64,000 nucleotides of DNA from a virus (IMGVR_UViG_3300036893_000044:1-64000); one strand, 5' to 3'. Shown: positions 33,646 to 42,855, numbered from the stretch's first letter. The notes: generated from the letters alone by a model not told the origin. Made by a program: numbers and translations.

Positions 33646-34124
33646 TGCCCGCTCCCGCCAAACCCACAAATCGCCCCGTCGCCCCCAAGCAGCAACCGCC
33701 GCCGATCCAGCGCTTCCAGTTCACCAAGGAAGACTTCTCGACAGATGCAGGTGTAGCCCGCGTCAATGCGATGATGGCGCAGCACGCGACGGCCGTCCAG
33801 GCACTGCAAGGTTCCGGCGGCCGAACGACGCTGTTCTCGGGTCTCGACGTGCAGGGCGAGACAGTGACGGGCGTTGGATCTCCGCAGGGGCCGAGCGATG
33901 CGGTGTCGCTGGCGCATGCCAACGGCAACTATTCAGCTCCCGCTGTCGGGCCGCAATTAGACATCGGCGGCAGCAATGCCCTGCCTGGCTTATCATCGAT
34001 CTATCTTCAGATGACGCAGGCGTTCTCGGGGACGATTGCGCTCGCCAAGTTAACCACCCTTGGGGCGAACGGTAGCATCACGGTGGCAAATGGTTTGATC
34101 ACGAAGGTTATGCCAGCGACGTAG
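33645..34124 (+). CDS. Tail fibre or collar-like protein
   Basis: 159 aa. A Pro/Lys-rich N-terminus is followed by a segment typical of fibre bodies (FSGLDVQGETVTGVGSPQGP then SDAVSLAHANG) and a beta-rich end (AKLTTLGANGSITVANG). Probably a short virion appendage component; it lies just upstream of the nozzle-like protein. Confidence 0.6.
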   Translation: MPAPAKPTNRPVAPKQQPPPIQRFQFTKEDFSTDAGVARVNAMMAQHATAVQALQGSGGRTTLFSGLDVQGETVTGVGSPQGPSDAVSLAHANGNYSAPAVGPQLDIGGSNALPGLSSIYLQMTQAFSGTIALAKLTTLGANGSITVANGLITKVMPAT

Positions 34125-34131
34125 GTGAGAG

Positions 34132-37100
34132 ATGTCCGTCGATACTTCCTATAAACCCGTAGAGTACATTTATATTGATCACGGCCTGATCTCCCGTGAT
34201 GTCGAAGATCAGTGCCCGCCCGGAACTTACTTGCAAGCAATGAACACGCTTGCCAGAAGCGAAAACGCAATGTCCTCGCGCTACGGCACGCAGATCATCA
34301 ACCGCGATGCGCAAGGCAGCGGAACCAGCAATCATTACTTTCCGGCTGCGGTAACATCCCTCTCCCGCCTCAATTATCAATCGAATGCTTGGCGTTATGC
34401 TGGCCTCGGCAATGGCTCGCTCCAGCGCCGCGCAGGCAACACCCAAGGCGCATACACGCAACTGACTCTACCGACAACCTGGACCGGAACCCAAATCGTT
34501 CTCTCCGGACAGCCTTTCGACTCGCTCATAACGAATTGCTTCGAGACTTCTCAGGCGTATCTTTTCATCGCAGATGCCGCGGCGAGCATAAAAGATGCCG
34601 GCACAAGCAATCCGCAACTCTGGGGCATCGACCCATCGCCCTATACGGTCAATGCGCTGCCATACGCTCCACTGCTCATCATGATCGACAGTTTCGCTAC
34701 GGCGAACACTTACACGACGGCGAATGTAACTGGATGGGCCTTTGGCGCTATCGAGACGCTGGACGCAAACTCTGGTGCGCTGATAACAGACTTTAGTCAG
34801 TTTTACGGCGTAGGACCATCCGGCGGCGGGACCACGAATTACAACTTCTCGCCGACGACAGGCACGGTGACCGCAACACAATCTGGCACTGGCAACAACA
34901 CGCAGACCTCATCAGCGCAGACGGAACCTACTTCGATTGTCCCAAGCGCAGGCGAAGCGGTCTCGATGACGGTAGTGTGGAACGCTTCGATATCGATAAG
35001 TGGCGGGTCCGGCTATGGCGGGTGGGTGATTCAATACAGTCCCGATGGAGGCACTACCTGGCTTCAGATAACATCCGGAACCTCTGGGTCCAATGTCACT
35101 ACGCCGACAATCACGTCTAACATCTCAGTCACCGTTCCAAACATCAACCTGCTTCAGGTGCGGGCGCAAGCCTCTTCAGCCGTACCCAGTGGTGGCGCAA
35201 CAGTTGTCACCACTGCCAACATCACCAACGCTTACGTGACCGTCAACAATCCCGGCGCATTTGGACCCGTGACGAATGGGATGCTGTCGCTGCTCAACAC
35301 CAACACTTCGGTTAATGTCCCGATTGCATCGGTGGCCTCGCAGACTCTCGTCGCTGGCCTCTACACGCAACTTCTGATCACGACTTCGACGGCGCATGGC
35401 TTGTCAGCCGGCGCGCTCATTGCGGTCTACGCGTCATCTTCCGATCTTGTGGACGGATTCTATAAAGTGATTGCGGCACCGACCACGACGACTCTTACCG
35501 TGGCTTTTACCTCGGCCACGCTGATTGGCGCGACTGGCGGCTATGTGACGGGTGGAGCGGCTGCTCCCTACGCATGCGTTCTGACGGACGAGTACAGCGC
35601 CCCGTATCCATCGCAGATGAGTGCATGGGGATTCTACGAGTGGGTGCCGCCCACGACAACCGCATTTCCAATCTCAGCCTGGGCCGGGAATGTTGCGGCG
35701 AGTACCAGCGGGACGGTGAGCGCATCGCCCGCCCTCGACCTTAACCAAAACAATCAGGTGACGGACGGCGACTTGATTGTTATCACCCTGTTGACCTCAA
35801 ATCCGGCGAACATATCGCAGATTCAACTTCAGTTCTGGGTGGGTAATAGCAATACCGGCAATCCAAGCAATTATTATTCCGCGTTCATCTCCCCAGCCTA
35901 TTATCAGGGAGCTTTGAGTGGCAGTACGCTGGCGTACCAGGCAACGCAGAGTCAGATTCTAGCTGACACCCTCAACCTCATTACCGGGCAGCCGCCGGGG
36001 ACGACATCGGCTCAACTGCAACCGTCTAATATCTCGACGGGGGCAAGCGCGTGGCAGGCATGCTACATCCCGCGCGGGAACTTCCTTCCTGTGGGTCAAG
36101 CGGGACAAGCGGGCCTCGACTGGGCAAACGTTACCGGTTGGACGCTGACCGTCACGACGAATGCGAATGTCGGCGGCGTGTCGTTCTCCGTCAACGGCCT
36201 CTACCTGCAATGGGGGTACGGACCGAGCTCTTTCGCTGGCGTAGGCTACGACTGGCGGCAAACCTACTACAACGCCAACACTGGCACTGAATCAAATCCA
36301 ACGCCCGCTCAGGAGTTCAACGAAGATTACGGGTATCTGGCCTCAACATCTGCGCCGATCTTCCTGCGGCAAGCTGCGCAGTGCGTGGGCTACTATTCGC
36401 CGGACCCCCAGGTGACACACGTTCGCTTCTATCGCAGAGGTGGAACTCTCAGTGCGAACTGGGTGCAGGTCGGGCAGATTCCGAATATTACCGGCACCGG
36501 CCAGGTAGTGTTCAAGGACGTGATTGCGGATGCGTACATAGAGCAGGCGCAGATTCTGGTTTTGGACAATGATCCGCCCGTCACTTCGTCGCTCATCAAT
36601 CCGATTCAGACGACGCTATCTGCGGCAACTTCGCCTCCCGGGTCTTCGATCTATTCGACCTTCGCTCCGCAGACCGTGACCGTGGCGCAATCCGGCGCAG
36701 TCTTCGTCCCCAATCAACTTGTGGTGGTCGGCAACCCGTCAAACCTCGAGATCGTTTCGGTGATTGCAGGTGGAACAGGAACATTCTCGGCCGTCATTCG
36801 CCTGCAACACAACGTCGGTGAGCCAGTCAACGTCTATGCCGTGCCGCGGCAGCCGTGTAACCTCTGCGCGTTTGCTTATAACCAGGCATGGCTGGCCGGC
36901 GACCCGAACAATCCGCACTACCTCTACTATTCGAAGAAAGGCCTGCCGGAGAACTTCGGGCCTCAGAATTACATCCCGGTATCGACTCCCGATGATCCGA
37001 TCAATGCTGTCATCAATTGGCGCGGGACTTTGATCGTCGGCACTTTGAAGTCGTGGTGGATCATTGTCGGTGGCGCATCGCCATACGCGCAGCCGACAGG

Positions 37101-38241
37101 CTCTGTGCACGGCATCGTCGCACAGCAAGGATGGATTGAGGTGGAAGGTGCGATCTGGTACGCGGCTGCGGACGGTTTGCGCGAGTTCTCAGGCGCGGAT
37201 GGCGCATACAAGACGCTTCCCGTCGAGTGGATCTTCCGTGGCAATCCGGAATGTCTGCCGCCGCAAGCAGACCCGACGCAGTTTTCGCAGACGATCATGG
37301 CGTACTACAACAACGTGGTCTTCTCAAGCTATGTGAGCCTCAATGCGGGCCAGCGGTACAGGCTAAATTACGACACTCAGTATCAGCGGTACCGGAACGA
37401 CGACGTTCCCGCCACCGCAATGCTTTGGGAGAAAGACATCAACACCTTGCTCGTCGGCAAGCAAATCGGCGCAGGCCAGTACGCTGTGGTTCAGGATCAG
37501 GTAGGCGATTATGATGACGGCGGCTGGGTGTCCGGCGCTTTAGTCCAGACGCCGATAAATCTGACGATTCAGCATCCGTATCGCGATCTTGGAAAGCCGC
37601 ACGACAAAAAGCAATTCAATATGCTGGAGACGGATTGCAACACGCAAAACCAAATCCTAAATACGACGCTCTTATTTGAAGACGGATTCATATCTGTTCC
37701 GCTGGCAACTATCAACACAGGTACAAGTCGGCGCAAGGCTGAGTCGATTGTCACCGGTGCAAGTGATCCCGAAGGCGGAGGGCAAGAGGCATATCGTGTT
37801 TCAATCCTGCATACAATGGCCGTGACCGTGGCGCCGACACTCTTCCAGGAGGAGTTAGGCGTAGCTTTGCTGCCGGGAGAGCAGGTGAGTTTCGACACCT
37901 ACTGGCAAAAGTGCGGAACCGATCAATCGAAATTTTTCAAACAGGTTTACCTCGATTATACTTCGCCGGTTGCGATCACTTGTTCTGTTTATGCAGATGG
38001 AAGCGTAACGCCGTATTTCACATTTACGCTCCCGGCGCTGGCAAACCGCGCCATTATCCGTGTTCGCATGGGTAATGTTAATTCCGGTACAACCGCTTTC
38101 ACGATGCGGACCTGGCGACTGATTATACTCACGACAAGCACAGCCGACCCGTTGCAAGGATTCAAACTTTGGCAGAAACCAAGAGTCGAATGGAAACCTA
38201 TAGGAAACAATAGTTACCAGATCAAAGAGTTGGAGGTGTAG
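34132..38241 (+). CDS. Large tail nozzle/stabilisation-like protein
   Basis: 1369 aa, the largest protein here. The N-terminal half is Ser/Thr/Gly/Asn-rich beta sheet with inserted display modules (LITTSTAHGLSAGALIAVYA). The C-terminal half has propeller-like repeats (NPHYLYYSKKGLPENFG, DPINAVINWRGTLIVGTLKS, GWIEVEGAIWYAAADGLREF) as in P22 gp10-like or T7 gp12-like nozzle proteins. It would close the tail tube and carry receptor-binding parts. The family call is from pattern only. Confidence 0.65.
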   Translation: MSVDTSYKPVEYIYIDHGLISRDVEDQCPPGTYLQAMNTLARSENAMSSRYGTQIINRDAQGSGTSNHYFPAAVTSLSRLNYQSNAWRYAGLGNGSLQRRAGNTQGAYTQLTLPTTWTGTQIVLSGQPFDSLITNCFETSQAYLFIADAAASIKDAGTSNPQLWGIDPSPYTVNALPYAPLLIMIDSFATANTYTTANVTGWAFGAIETLDANSGALITDFSQFYGVGPSGGGTTNYNFSPTTGTVTATQSGTGNNTQTSSAQTEPTSIVPSAGEAVSMTVVWNASISISGGSGYGGWVIQYSPDGGTTWLQITSGTSGSNVTTPTITSNISVTVPNINLLQVRAQASSAVPSGGATVVTTANITNAYVTVNNPGAFGPVTNGMLSLLNTNTSVNVPIASVASQTLVAGLYTQLLITTSTAHGLSAGALIAVYASSSDLVDGFYKVIAAPTTTTLTVAFTSATLIGATGGYVTGGAAAPYACVLTDEYSAPYPSQMSAWGFYEWVPPTTTAFPISAWAGNVAASTSGTVSASPALDLNQNNQVTDGDLIVITLLTSNPANISQIQLQFWVGNSNTGNPSNYYSAFISPAYYQGALSGSTLAYQATQSQILADTLNLITGQPPGTTSAQLQPSNISTGASAWQACYIPRGNFLPVGQAGQAGLDWANVTGWTLTVTTNANVGGVSFSVNGLYLQWGYGPSSFAGVGYDWRQTYYNANTGTESNPTPAQEFNEDYGYLASTSAPIFLRQAAQCVGYYSPDPQVTHVRFYRRGGTLSANWVQVGQIPNITGTGQVVFKDVIADAYIEQAQILVLDNDPPVTSSLINPIQTTLSAATSPPGSSIYSTFAPQTVTVAQSGAVFVPNQLVVVGNPSNLEIVSVIAGGTGTFSAVIRLQHNVGEPVNVYAVPRQPCNLCAFAYNQAWLAGDPNNPHYLYYSKKGLPENFGPQNYIPVSTPDDPINAVINWRGTLIVGTLKSWWIIVGGASPYAQPTGSVHGIVAQQGWIEVEGAIWYAAADGLREFSGADGAYKTLPVEWIFRGNPECLPPQADPTQFSQTIMAYYNNVVFSSYVSLNAGQRYRLNYDTQYQRYRNDDVPATAMLWEKDINTLLVGKQIGAGQYAVVQDQVGDYDDGGWVSGALVQTPINLTIQHPYRDLGKPHDKKQFNMLETDCNTQNQILNTTLLFEDGFISVPLATINTGTSRRKAESIVTGASDPEGGGQEAYRVSILHTMAVTVAPTLFQEELGVALLPGEQVSFDTYWQKCGTDQSKFFKQVYLDYTSPVAITCSVYADGSVTPYFTFTLPALANRAIIRVRMGNVNSGTTAFTMRTWRLIILTTSTADPLQGFKLWQKPRVEWKPIGNNSYQIKELEV

Positions 38242-38243
38242 TA

Positions 38244-38462
38244 GTGGCGTTCAAACGGTGCGAAGGACTCGATAGGGCGCGTAAAGAGTGCCGCTCGCGA
38301 AACAACAAAGCAGTTTGGATGGTCGATGGAAAGCTCTTTTGCGGTAGCTGCTTTGAGCACTACCTGGAAACTCATTCCATCGACGAGGCCAGAATTCATC
38401 GGCTCTCAGATCGCGAAGTTGATTTCTCGGAGACAGCCAGGCAATACACAGCGAGAGCGTGA
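38244..38462 (+). CDS. Small zinc-binding protein
   Basis: 72 aa from GTG 38244 with GGAGGTG upstream. C-x(9-10)-C then F-C-G-S-C and a nearby His give one zinc site; the rest is charged and helical. Convergent with the HNH gene whose stop is at 38463. Confidence 0.55.
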   Translation: MAFKRCEGLDRARKECRSRNNKAVWMVDGKLFCGSCFEHYLETHSIDEARIHRLSDREVDFSETARQYTARA

Positions 38463-39182
38463 CTATACAACGCAAGCGAATTCGCCGAAGTATTTGCGAG
38501 CCGCAGCACAATATGCAGCGTAGGCTAATTCCGCCGTGGCGAACAATCCGAGGTACAGATATTTACCATCCACCCTAATTCTCGCAGTCCATTTTCTTGA
38601 TCCCTTAGACCATGAAACGCCCTTATATCCACTGGTATTATTCTTCTGCTTACGGCGATTCTGTTGCTGCTGGGTGCGATTAGCAAGACGCAAATTACTG
38701 TCACGATTATCCAGTGTTCTCCATGGTTTCTTGTGGTCCCCTTTACGTGGATCGCCAGCTTTTAATCCAAGGATTTGGCGATGCATGGAAATTGTTCCGC
38801 GCATCCCATCCTCTCTTGGATTCAGATTACGTACTGCATAAAACCCCTTTACGCTCTCACACCAAACAGCGCACCACTTCCACTGCATTAAGTAGGTATA
38901 GCGATGAGCACTGACAATAGCCCACTGGCCATTCATTAAAGGGATGAATCGCGCTCCTCTGATGAGCGTCGGACGCTCGCTTTCGGATGGCCTGATGCCC
39001 GATTTGTGGCCACATAGAAACTTATATGGCTCACCTGCCCAAAACCCATTTGTTCTATCTGTGCAACGTGAAATGTTTGTCTTTTTCCCGCACCGGCAAT
39101 GGCAGTAGCCATACGGAATATCGCAGGCGGGATCGCCACAGATGCAACCGTTTAGTGTTACAGTGATTTTGCGAGGGGTCAT
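38463..39182 (-). CDS. HNH homing endonuclease with AP2 domain (copy C)
   Basis: 239 aa from ATG 39182. It has the zinc pairs CICGDPAC and CHCRCG, an HNH core (ISMHRQILGLKAGDPRKGDH then LDNRDSNLRL) and a C-terminal AP2 domain (GYKGVSWSKGSRKWTARIRV then ATAELAYAAY) that ends KYFGEFA like copy A. Occupies the gap between the nozzle operon and the next promoter. Confidence 0.85.
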   Translation of the reverse strand: MTPRKITVTLNGCICGDPACDIPYGYCHCRCGKKTNISRCTDRTNGFWAGEPYKFLCGHKSGIRPSESERPTLIRGARFIPLMNGQWAIVSAHRYTYLMQWKWCAVWCESVKGFYAVRNLNPREDGMRGTISMHRQILGLKAGDPRKGDHKKPWRTLDNRDSNLRLANRTQQQQNRRKQKNNTSGYKGVSWSKGSRKWTARIRVDGKYLYLGLFATAELAYAAYCAAARKYFGEFACVV

Positions 39183-39237
39183 GGTCGTTCCTCCAGAACG
39201 ATTAGGCTTGCCAGGCGCTTCCAACGCCCGACCCCTC
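39173..39237 (-). promoter_or_regulatory. Structured leader of HNH gene, copy C
   Basis: Minus-strand GAGGGGTC (plus 39230-39237) can pair with GACCCCTC at the start codon (plus 39173-39180); relative to copies A and B both sides changed together. GGGCG/CGCCT (plus 39213-39217 and 39225-39229) and TCGTT/AACGA (plus 39185-39189 and 39197-39201, with GGAG in the loop) complete the set. Confidence 0.55.
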
Positions 39238-39257
39238 TAGTATATCAAAATTTCCTG

Positions 39258-39303
39258 TTGCAGAAACGGCGGTTGCAAGCGTATTCTTTGTTGCAAGCGT
39301 GAC
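39258..39303 (+). promoter_or_regulatory. Promoter with two TTGCAAGCGT motifs
   Basis: TTGCAG (39258-39263), an 18-base spacer, TATTCT (39282-39287). GGTTGCAAGCGT fills the spacer at 39271-39282 and a second TTGCAAGCGT lies at 39291-39300, 18 bases later, around the expected transcription start. Drives the cluster from 39326 on. Confidence 0.6.
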
Positions 39304-39325
39304 TACGCTAAGACGAGGGAACAAA

Positions 39326-39604
39326 TTGGAAGTCAAGAACCTTGAACTCGCATCAATCTCTTTCAGCGAAGCCCCCACCAAATCACAGATCGTCAATATG
39401 CTCAGGGATATTCACAAGTTCCTCGGCAGGGTTGGCGGCGCACTCATTCTCGACGAGAGTTATTCGATTGCCGATCCGCCGCTCGGTGCCATGCTGAATG
39501 CGTCCATCCAGTTGAAGGCGAGCGCGGATCAATTCGAGCAAGGGCCGAATGCGGCCGGCCTCGCAGTTCCGCAGGGTGGACCCCAGGTTGTCGGACGGCG
39601 GTAG
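39326..39604 (+). CDS. Hypothetical protein
   Basis: 92 aa from TTG 39326 with GAGGGA upstream; GTG 39299 is in frame but lies in the second promoter motif. Helical, with an IHKFLGRVGGALILDE segment; no family. First gene after the promoter at 39258. Confidence 0.5.
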   Translation: MEVKNLELASISFSEAPTKSQIVNMLRDIHKFLGRVGGALILDESYSIADPPLGAMLNASIQLKASADQFEQGPNAAGLAVPQGGPQVVGRR

Positions 39605-39834
39605 TGGAATCGCTGATCCTCAAACCACGCACCGTTGGCATCTCGCACCTTGCCCGTCTCCAGTTGGAATTCCCTAAATACGCAGATGCACCTTTGGAAT
39701 TCTGGAGAAGTCTTCATCAGGAGGCGGTCAAGGCGCATCGCACCATCGACGAACAACTCATGCTGGCGACCGGCGGCGATCTGGTTGCCATGAAGGAAAG
39801 GAAATTGAAATGCTCATCATCCAAGCCGCAGTAG
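39604..39834 (+). CDS. Hypothetical protein
   Basis: 76 aa, GTG start sharing a base with the previous stop (TAGTG). Helical and charged, Cys near the end; overlaps the next gene by 25 bases. Function unknown. Confidence 0.5.
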   Translation: MESLILKPRTVGISHLARLQLEFPKYADAPLEFWRSLHQEAVKAHRTIDEQLMLATGGDLVAMKERKLKCSSSKPQ

Positions 39835-40250
39835 CCCTTCCGTTTCTCCTCTGGATCATCTTCCGCCTCGGTCTGCCCTCCGGTGCCTACGGAATGGACC
39901 CGTGCGGCAAGGGGACTTTCTTCCCTCACCTGATTCTGTACTCCGTCTTCGGCTACATCCAGGTTCTGCTCGGCATCTTCGGCGCGACCTGGGCCTATGA
40001 CTTCTCGCCGAATCTCTGGCCTGCGGCGATGTTCCTGCTTGCGGCGATCAATGCGCTGCTGTTCTGCGGAGTGCTGGCGTTCTTCTACGAGAGTTTTATG
40101 ACGGATAGCTATCCGGGTGGATTATCCGTTAATCTCAAAATCTCCAACTACACCGTCGGCAAATGCTCGCTGGTGCTGGCCTTGGGCTTCTCGTCGATCG
40201 TTCTGCTGATTGGCGGGGCGGCTTGGACGGCGATGGGGATTGCAAGATGA
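39810..40250 (+). CDS. Multi-pass membrane protein
   Basis: 146 aa with four likely transmembrane helices: residues 1-22 (LIIQAAVALPFLLWIIFRLG), 40-62 (PHLILYSVFGYIQVLLGIFG), 70-95 (AAMFLLAAINALLFCGVLAF) and 118-143 (LVLALGFSSIVLLIGG). A large holin or an inner-membrane channel for DNA entry are options; no endolysin is near enough to settle it. Confidence 0.6.
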   Translation: MLIIQAAVALPFLLWIIFRLGLPSGAYGMDPCGKGTFFPHLILYSVFGYIQVLLGIFGATWAYDFSPNLWPAAMFLLAAINALLFCGVLAFFYESFMTDSYPGGLSVNLKISNYTVGKCSLVLALGFSSIVLLIGGAAWTAMGIAR

Positions 40251-40453
40251 GCAGACCGCACAACATTCGCGCTCCGCTTAATCTCCGCGATCATCCGCGC
40301 TGTTATCTATGCGGTGGTCCTTGGAAGTTAGAGGACGACTACAAAGCGACTCCGAGAGCAACCTTCAAAGTGGTCAGTTGCCAGCGATGCGAATTTACAA
40401 CCGCTGCTGTATATGATGAAGTAGTTTGGGATGCGAGGACGTGGCCGCGATGA
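40247..40453 (+). CDS. Small zinc-ribbon protein
   Basis: 68 aa with two C-x2-C knuckles (CYLC, CQRC) about 25 residues apart: a single zinc ribbon. ATGA overlaps with both neighbours. Confidence 0.6.
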   Translation: MSRPHNIRAPLNLRDHPRCYLCGGPWKLEDDYKATPRATFKVVSCQRCEFTTAAVYDEVVWDARTWPR

Positions 40454-40794
40454 CGATAGAGTTACAGGCCATCGACGAAGTTATGAGTTTGAATGGGAAG
40501 CCATACAAGATTCGCTGGCCTCGTGGTGTCTTTCGTTTCAAGCGTGGCGAGAAGGTCTGGGTGCGTGATCGTTGCCATGGCAAGGCTCCGCTGAGCAATG
40601 TTCGCGGCGGCTTTACAATCGTCGAGGCGCGAGTCCGCGAACGGCATTATCACCCCGGTAGGACTCCCGCATATCCAAATGGTGAAGGGTATGCTCTTGA
40701 CGGCGAACTTTGGTGGGACTGCTATCCCGGCTGCCGAGTGTTCAAGACGAGAGAACAGGCTCTGGCGGCCAGAATGTCGAAGGTGGGAAAATGA
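40450..40794 (+). CDS. Hypothetical protein
   Basis: 114 aa from ATG 40450. Basic, beta-rich with VFRFKRGEKVWVRDRC, a KOW/SH3-like strand pattern, and a Trp-rich stretch (GELWWDCYPGCRVF). May bind nucleic acid; family not recognised. Confidence 0.5.
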   Translation: MTIELQAIDEVMSLNGKPYKIRWPRGVFRFKRGEKVWVRDRCHGKAPLSNVRGGFTIVEARVRERHYHPGRTPAYPNGEGYALDGELWWDCYPGCRVFKTREQALAARMSKVGK

Positions 40795-41279
40795 CGACGA
40801 TCACCGACATGCGCACCTCCATCGACTCCATCAAAGCCGAACTCGGCAAAGGTGAGGTTGTCACTCGTGGCCGCCAGACTGGCAAGACGACGGCGCTGCT
40901 AGAGTTCGTGCGCGGGAATGATCCCGGCAATATGATTATCGTCACATGCCATGAGAACGCGAGGCAGTTTTTAGAGCGCCGCTATCGCGAAATGTATCCC
41001 GGCGACTACCGTCCAACATTCGCCTCCCTTCATAGAGTGAATTCTCAAGATGTTCGAGGTACTCGTCGTCGCTGGGCTACTGATGAGGTTTGGCCGCGCT
41101 CGGTGGTGAATCGGGTTCGCGATTATGAATTCGCGGAGTTTGTTGGTGGCGTCGGAACTCCGATGTGCATGGAGGATTTCAGCGGAGTTTACTTGACTGG
41201 CGAGGATCATGAGAGGCCCGAGTCTCCTAAGCCGGTGTTCATGCAGGTGAGCGACAAGCTACGAAAGAAGAAGCCATGA
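40791..41279 (+). CDS. Small P-loop ATPase-like protein
   Basis: 162 aa. Walker A is clear at about residues 27-34 (GRQTGKTT), followed by ALLEFVRGND and the strand NMIIVTC. An acidic TDEVWP segment near 99 could be Walker B. Only one RecA-like half is present, so it may be a shortened terminase- or helicase-like ATPase. ATGA overlaps on both sides. Confidence 0.6.
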   Translation: MTTITDMRTSIDSIKAELGKGEVVTRGRQTGKTTALLEFVRGNDPGNMIIVTCHENARQFLERRYREMYPGDYRPTFASLHRVNSQDVRGTRRRWATDEVWPRSVVNRVRDYEFAEFVGGVGTPMCMEDFSGVYLTGEDHERPESPKPVFMQVSDKLRKKKP

Positions 41280-41506
41280 GCAGTCCCTACTGGCACGGTC
41301 TTCCGCCATTCGTCGAGTTCCACGTCGAGCCTGCGCCGTGGCTAATGGATTCGATTCGCTTTAGTCTCGAATATCAACTAGCTCATCCGCGCCCGATGAT
41401 GCCCTACCAAGATCCGAAGGCACAATACGCATGGTGGGATGGAAGTTGTCTTTGCACGGCCCTGGTCAAGGAAGGTCCGAAGGCGATGGTGGTGTATGGC
41501 AAATAG
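41276..41506 (+). CDS. Hypothetical protein
   Basis: 76 aa, aromatic- and Pro-rich (PYWHGLPPFVEFHVEPAPWL), two adjacent cysteines. Overlaps the next gene by 11 bases. No family recognised. Confidence 0.45.
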   Translation: MSSPYWHGLPPFVEFHVEPAPWLMDSIRFSLEYQLAHPRPMMPYQDPKAQYAWWDGSCLCTALVKEGPKAMVVYGK

Positions 41507-41810
41507 TTGGCTGAAGACGGACTGCCTTGCGCTGAAGATACAGCACCCGAATTATCTGGAAGAGGACCACCTGATGCTTACAGGATTGCGCTCAGACTAC
41601 CGCATGTATTATGCGATTGTCGCGATCCCATCAAACCTCGAAGCGCGCGAAGAGGCATATAAGGCGCTTAGGGCTAAGTTTGCCACCTACATTGATGCTC
41701 CAGTGGAATCGGTCGAAGTTACCATCAAAGACTATGATTTTCTCGTAGAGGATACGCTCAAGACCCGCAGTGGAATTCGGCTGGATAAGTTCCCGTGGAG
41801 CGGCAAGTGA
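41496..41810 (+). CDS. Hypothetical protein
   Basis: 104 aa from ATG 41496. An alpha-beta pattern with YYAIVAIPSNLEAREEAYKA; acidic. The stop overlaps the GTG of the next gene. Function unknown. Confidence 0.5.
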   Translation: MANSWLKTDCLALKIQHPNYLEEDHLMLTGLRSDYRMYYAIVAIPSNLEAREEAYKALRAKFATYIDAPVESVEVTIKDYDFLVEDTLKTRSGIRLDKFPWSGK

Positions 41811-42586
41811 CCGAAGAAATCGACGTACTCGCCGCGCTCCAAGAAGACGCCTACAAATGGGGCGACCTCCAGGTTCTGCGCTACGTGAAGACCGAATTCC
41901 CCGATGATTTCCTCGCGCATCTCTATCATCGTTGCCGGGAGTCCAAGCGCCGGTCTGGAGATGGCATTCTGACGCAATTGTTCGGCGGCAACCCAGCCTC
42001 GGACTTCAATTCCATCGTCACTTATCTCGCGCAGCGGCCGGTTCTGCTGATCCTCGGAAAATGGGTAGACGAGAAGTTTGTCGAGCTCGGCTTCGCATTC
42101 TCGACTGTTTCGATGGGCGGGCCGAATACGGAGCATTCTTTGATCGTCGGGTACGGGTTTTTCCGCGAAGCCTGGTCAACAGACGACCAAGCAATTCTGA
42201 CCATGTTGGGGCTGGCGTATTTCTTCAAGGAGTTCGACCTGCGAGCGATCATCGGAAACAGATACCCCGACAACATCCTCACCGCAAAGTTTATGGCCCG
42301 GTTTGGCTTCAACGACTGCGGCCAGATCCCCTGCTTCCAGTTGCGCGGGACTAAACTGGTTCCGATGGTGGTCTCGGCGCTGTTGAGGGCGGATTTTGAG
42401 GAAGTGGTCAGTGAGTTCCTGGTGAATGAGTGGCGGAAGGCGCAGGTGCCGGCAGCGTCAGAAGATCAAACTGGTGGCTACACTTGGGATTCCGAATCAG
42501 GCAAGGTCGAGAAGTTGACCATCACGGAAGTTGAGCCTGAGCTGGCGAAGGAAGAGCAGCCGTATTTGCCGTTGAATTGGATGTGA
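41807..42586 (+). CDS. GNAT-like protein of the virion region
   Basis: 259 aa from GTG 41807. The middle (STDDQAILTMLGLAYFFKEF, then NRYPDNILTAKFMARFGFND and GQIP) follows the fold order of a GNAT acetyltransferase, including the late helix-strand FMARFGFxxxGxIP typical of phage GNAT-like virion proteins. An acidic tail follows. Acetyl-CoA-binding glycines are not obvious, so it may be structural only. Confidence 0.55.
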   Translation: MTEEIDVLAALQEDAYKWGDLQVLRYVKTEFPDDFLAHLYHRCRESKRRSGDGILTQLFGGNPASDFNSIVTYLAQRPVLLILGKWVDEKFVELGFAFSTVSMGGPNTEHSLIVGYGFFREAWSTDDQAILTMLGLAYFFKEFDLRAIIGNRYPDNILTAKFMARFGFNDCGQIPCFQLRGTKLVPMVVSALLRADFEEVVSEFLVNEWRKAQVPAASEDQTGGYTWDSESGKVEKLTITEVEPELAKEEQPYLPLNWM

Positions 42587-42588
42587 GT

Positions 42589-42855
42589 ATGACCGAACCC
42601 ATCCAATCCGAGCGTAGCGTAGCAATAGAGAACATGCTGCGGGATATGTGTGGAGTTCCCCGTAAAGGCCGCGAGCCGGATTACCTCAATGGCCGCTGGT
42701 GCATCAAGTGCCACAATTCGCTGCCGGAGGACTGGGGAGTCAAGCCCTGCGATATCTGCGGAGCGGCGACTGGTTTCCAGGGAAGCCTAGACGGGCTGCT
42801 TGCCGACACGCCCTGTGAGAGCACCATAATCTACAAAGGCGTCCCCCGCGCCTGA
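42589..42855 (+). CDS. Small zinc-ribbon protein
   Basis: 88 aa from ATG 42589. C-I-K-C and C-D-I-C pairs separated by 15 residues make one zinc ribbon. Last gene before the promoter at 42898. Confidence 0.55.
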   Translation: MTEPIQSERSVAIENMLRDMCGVPRKGREPDYLNGRWCIKCHNSLPEDWGVKPCDICGAATGFQGSLDGLLADTPCESTIIYKGVPRA

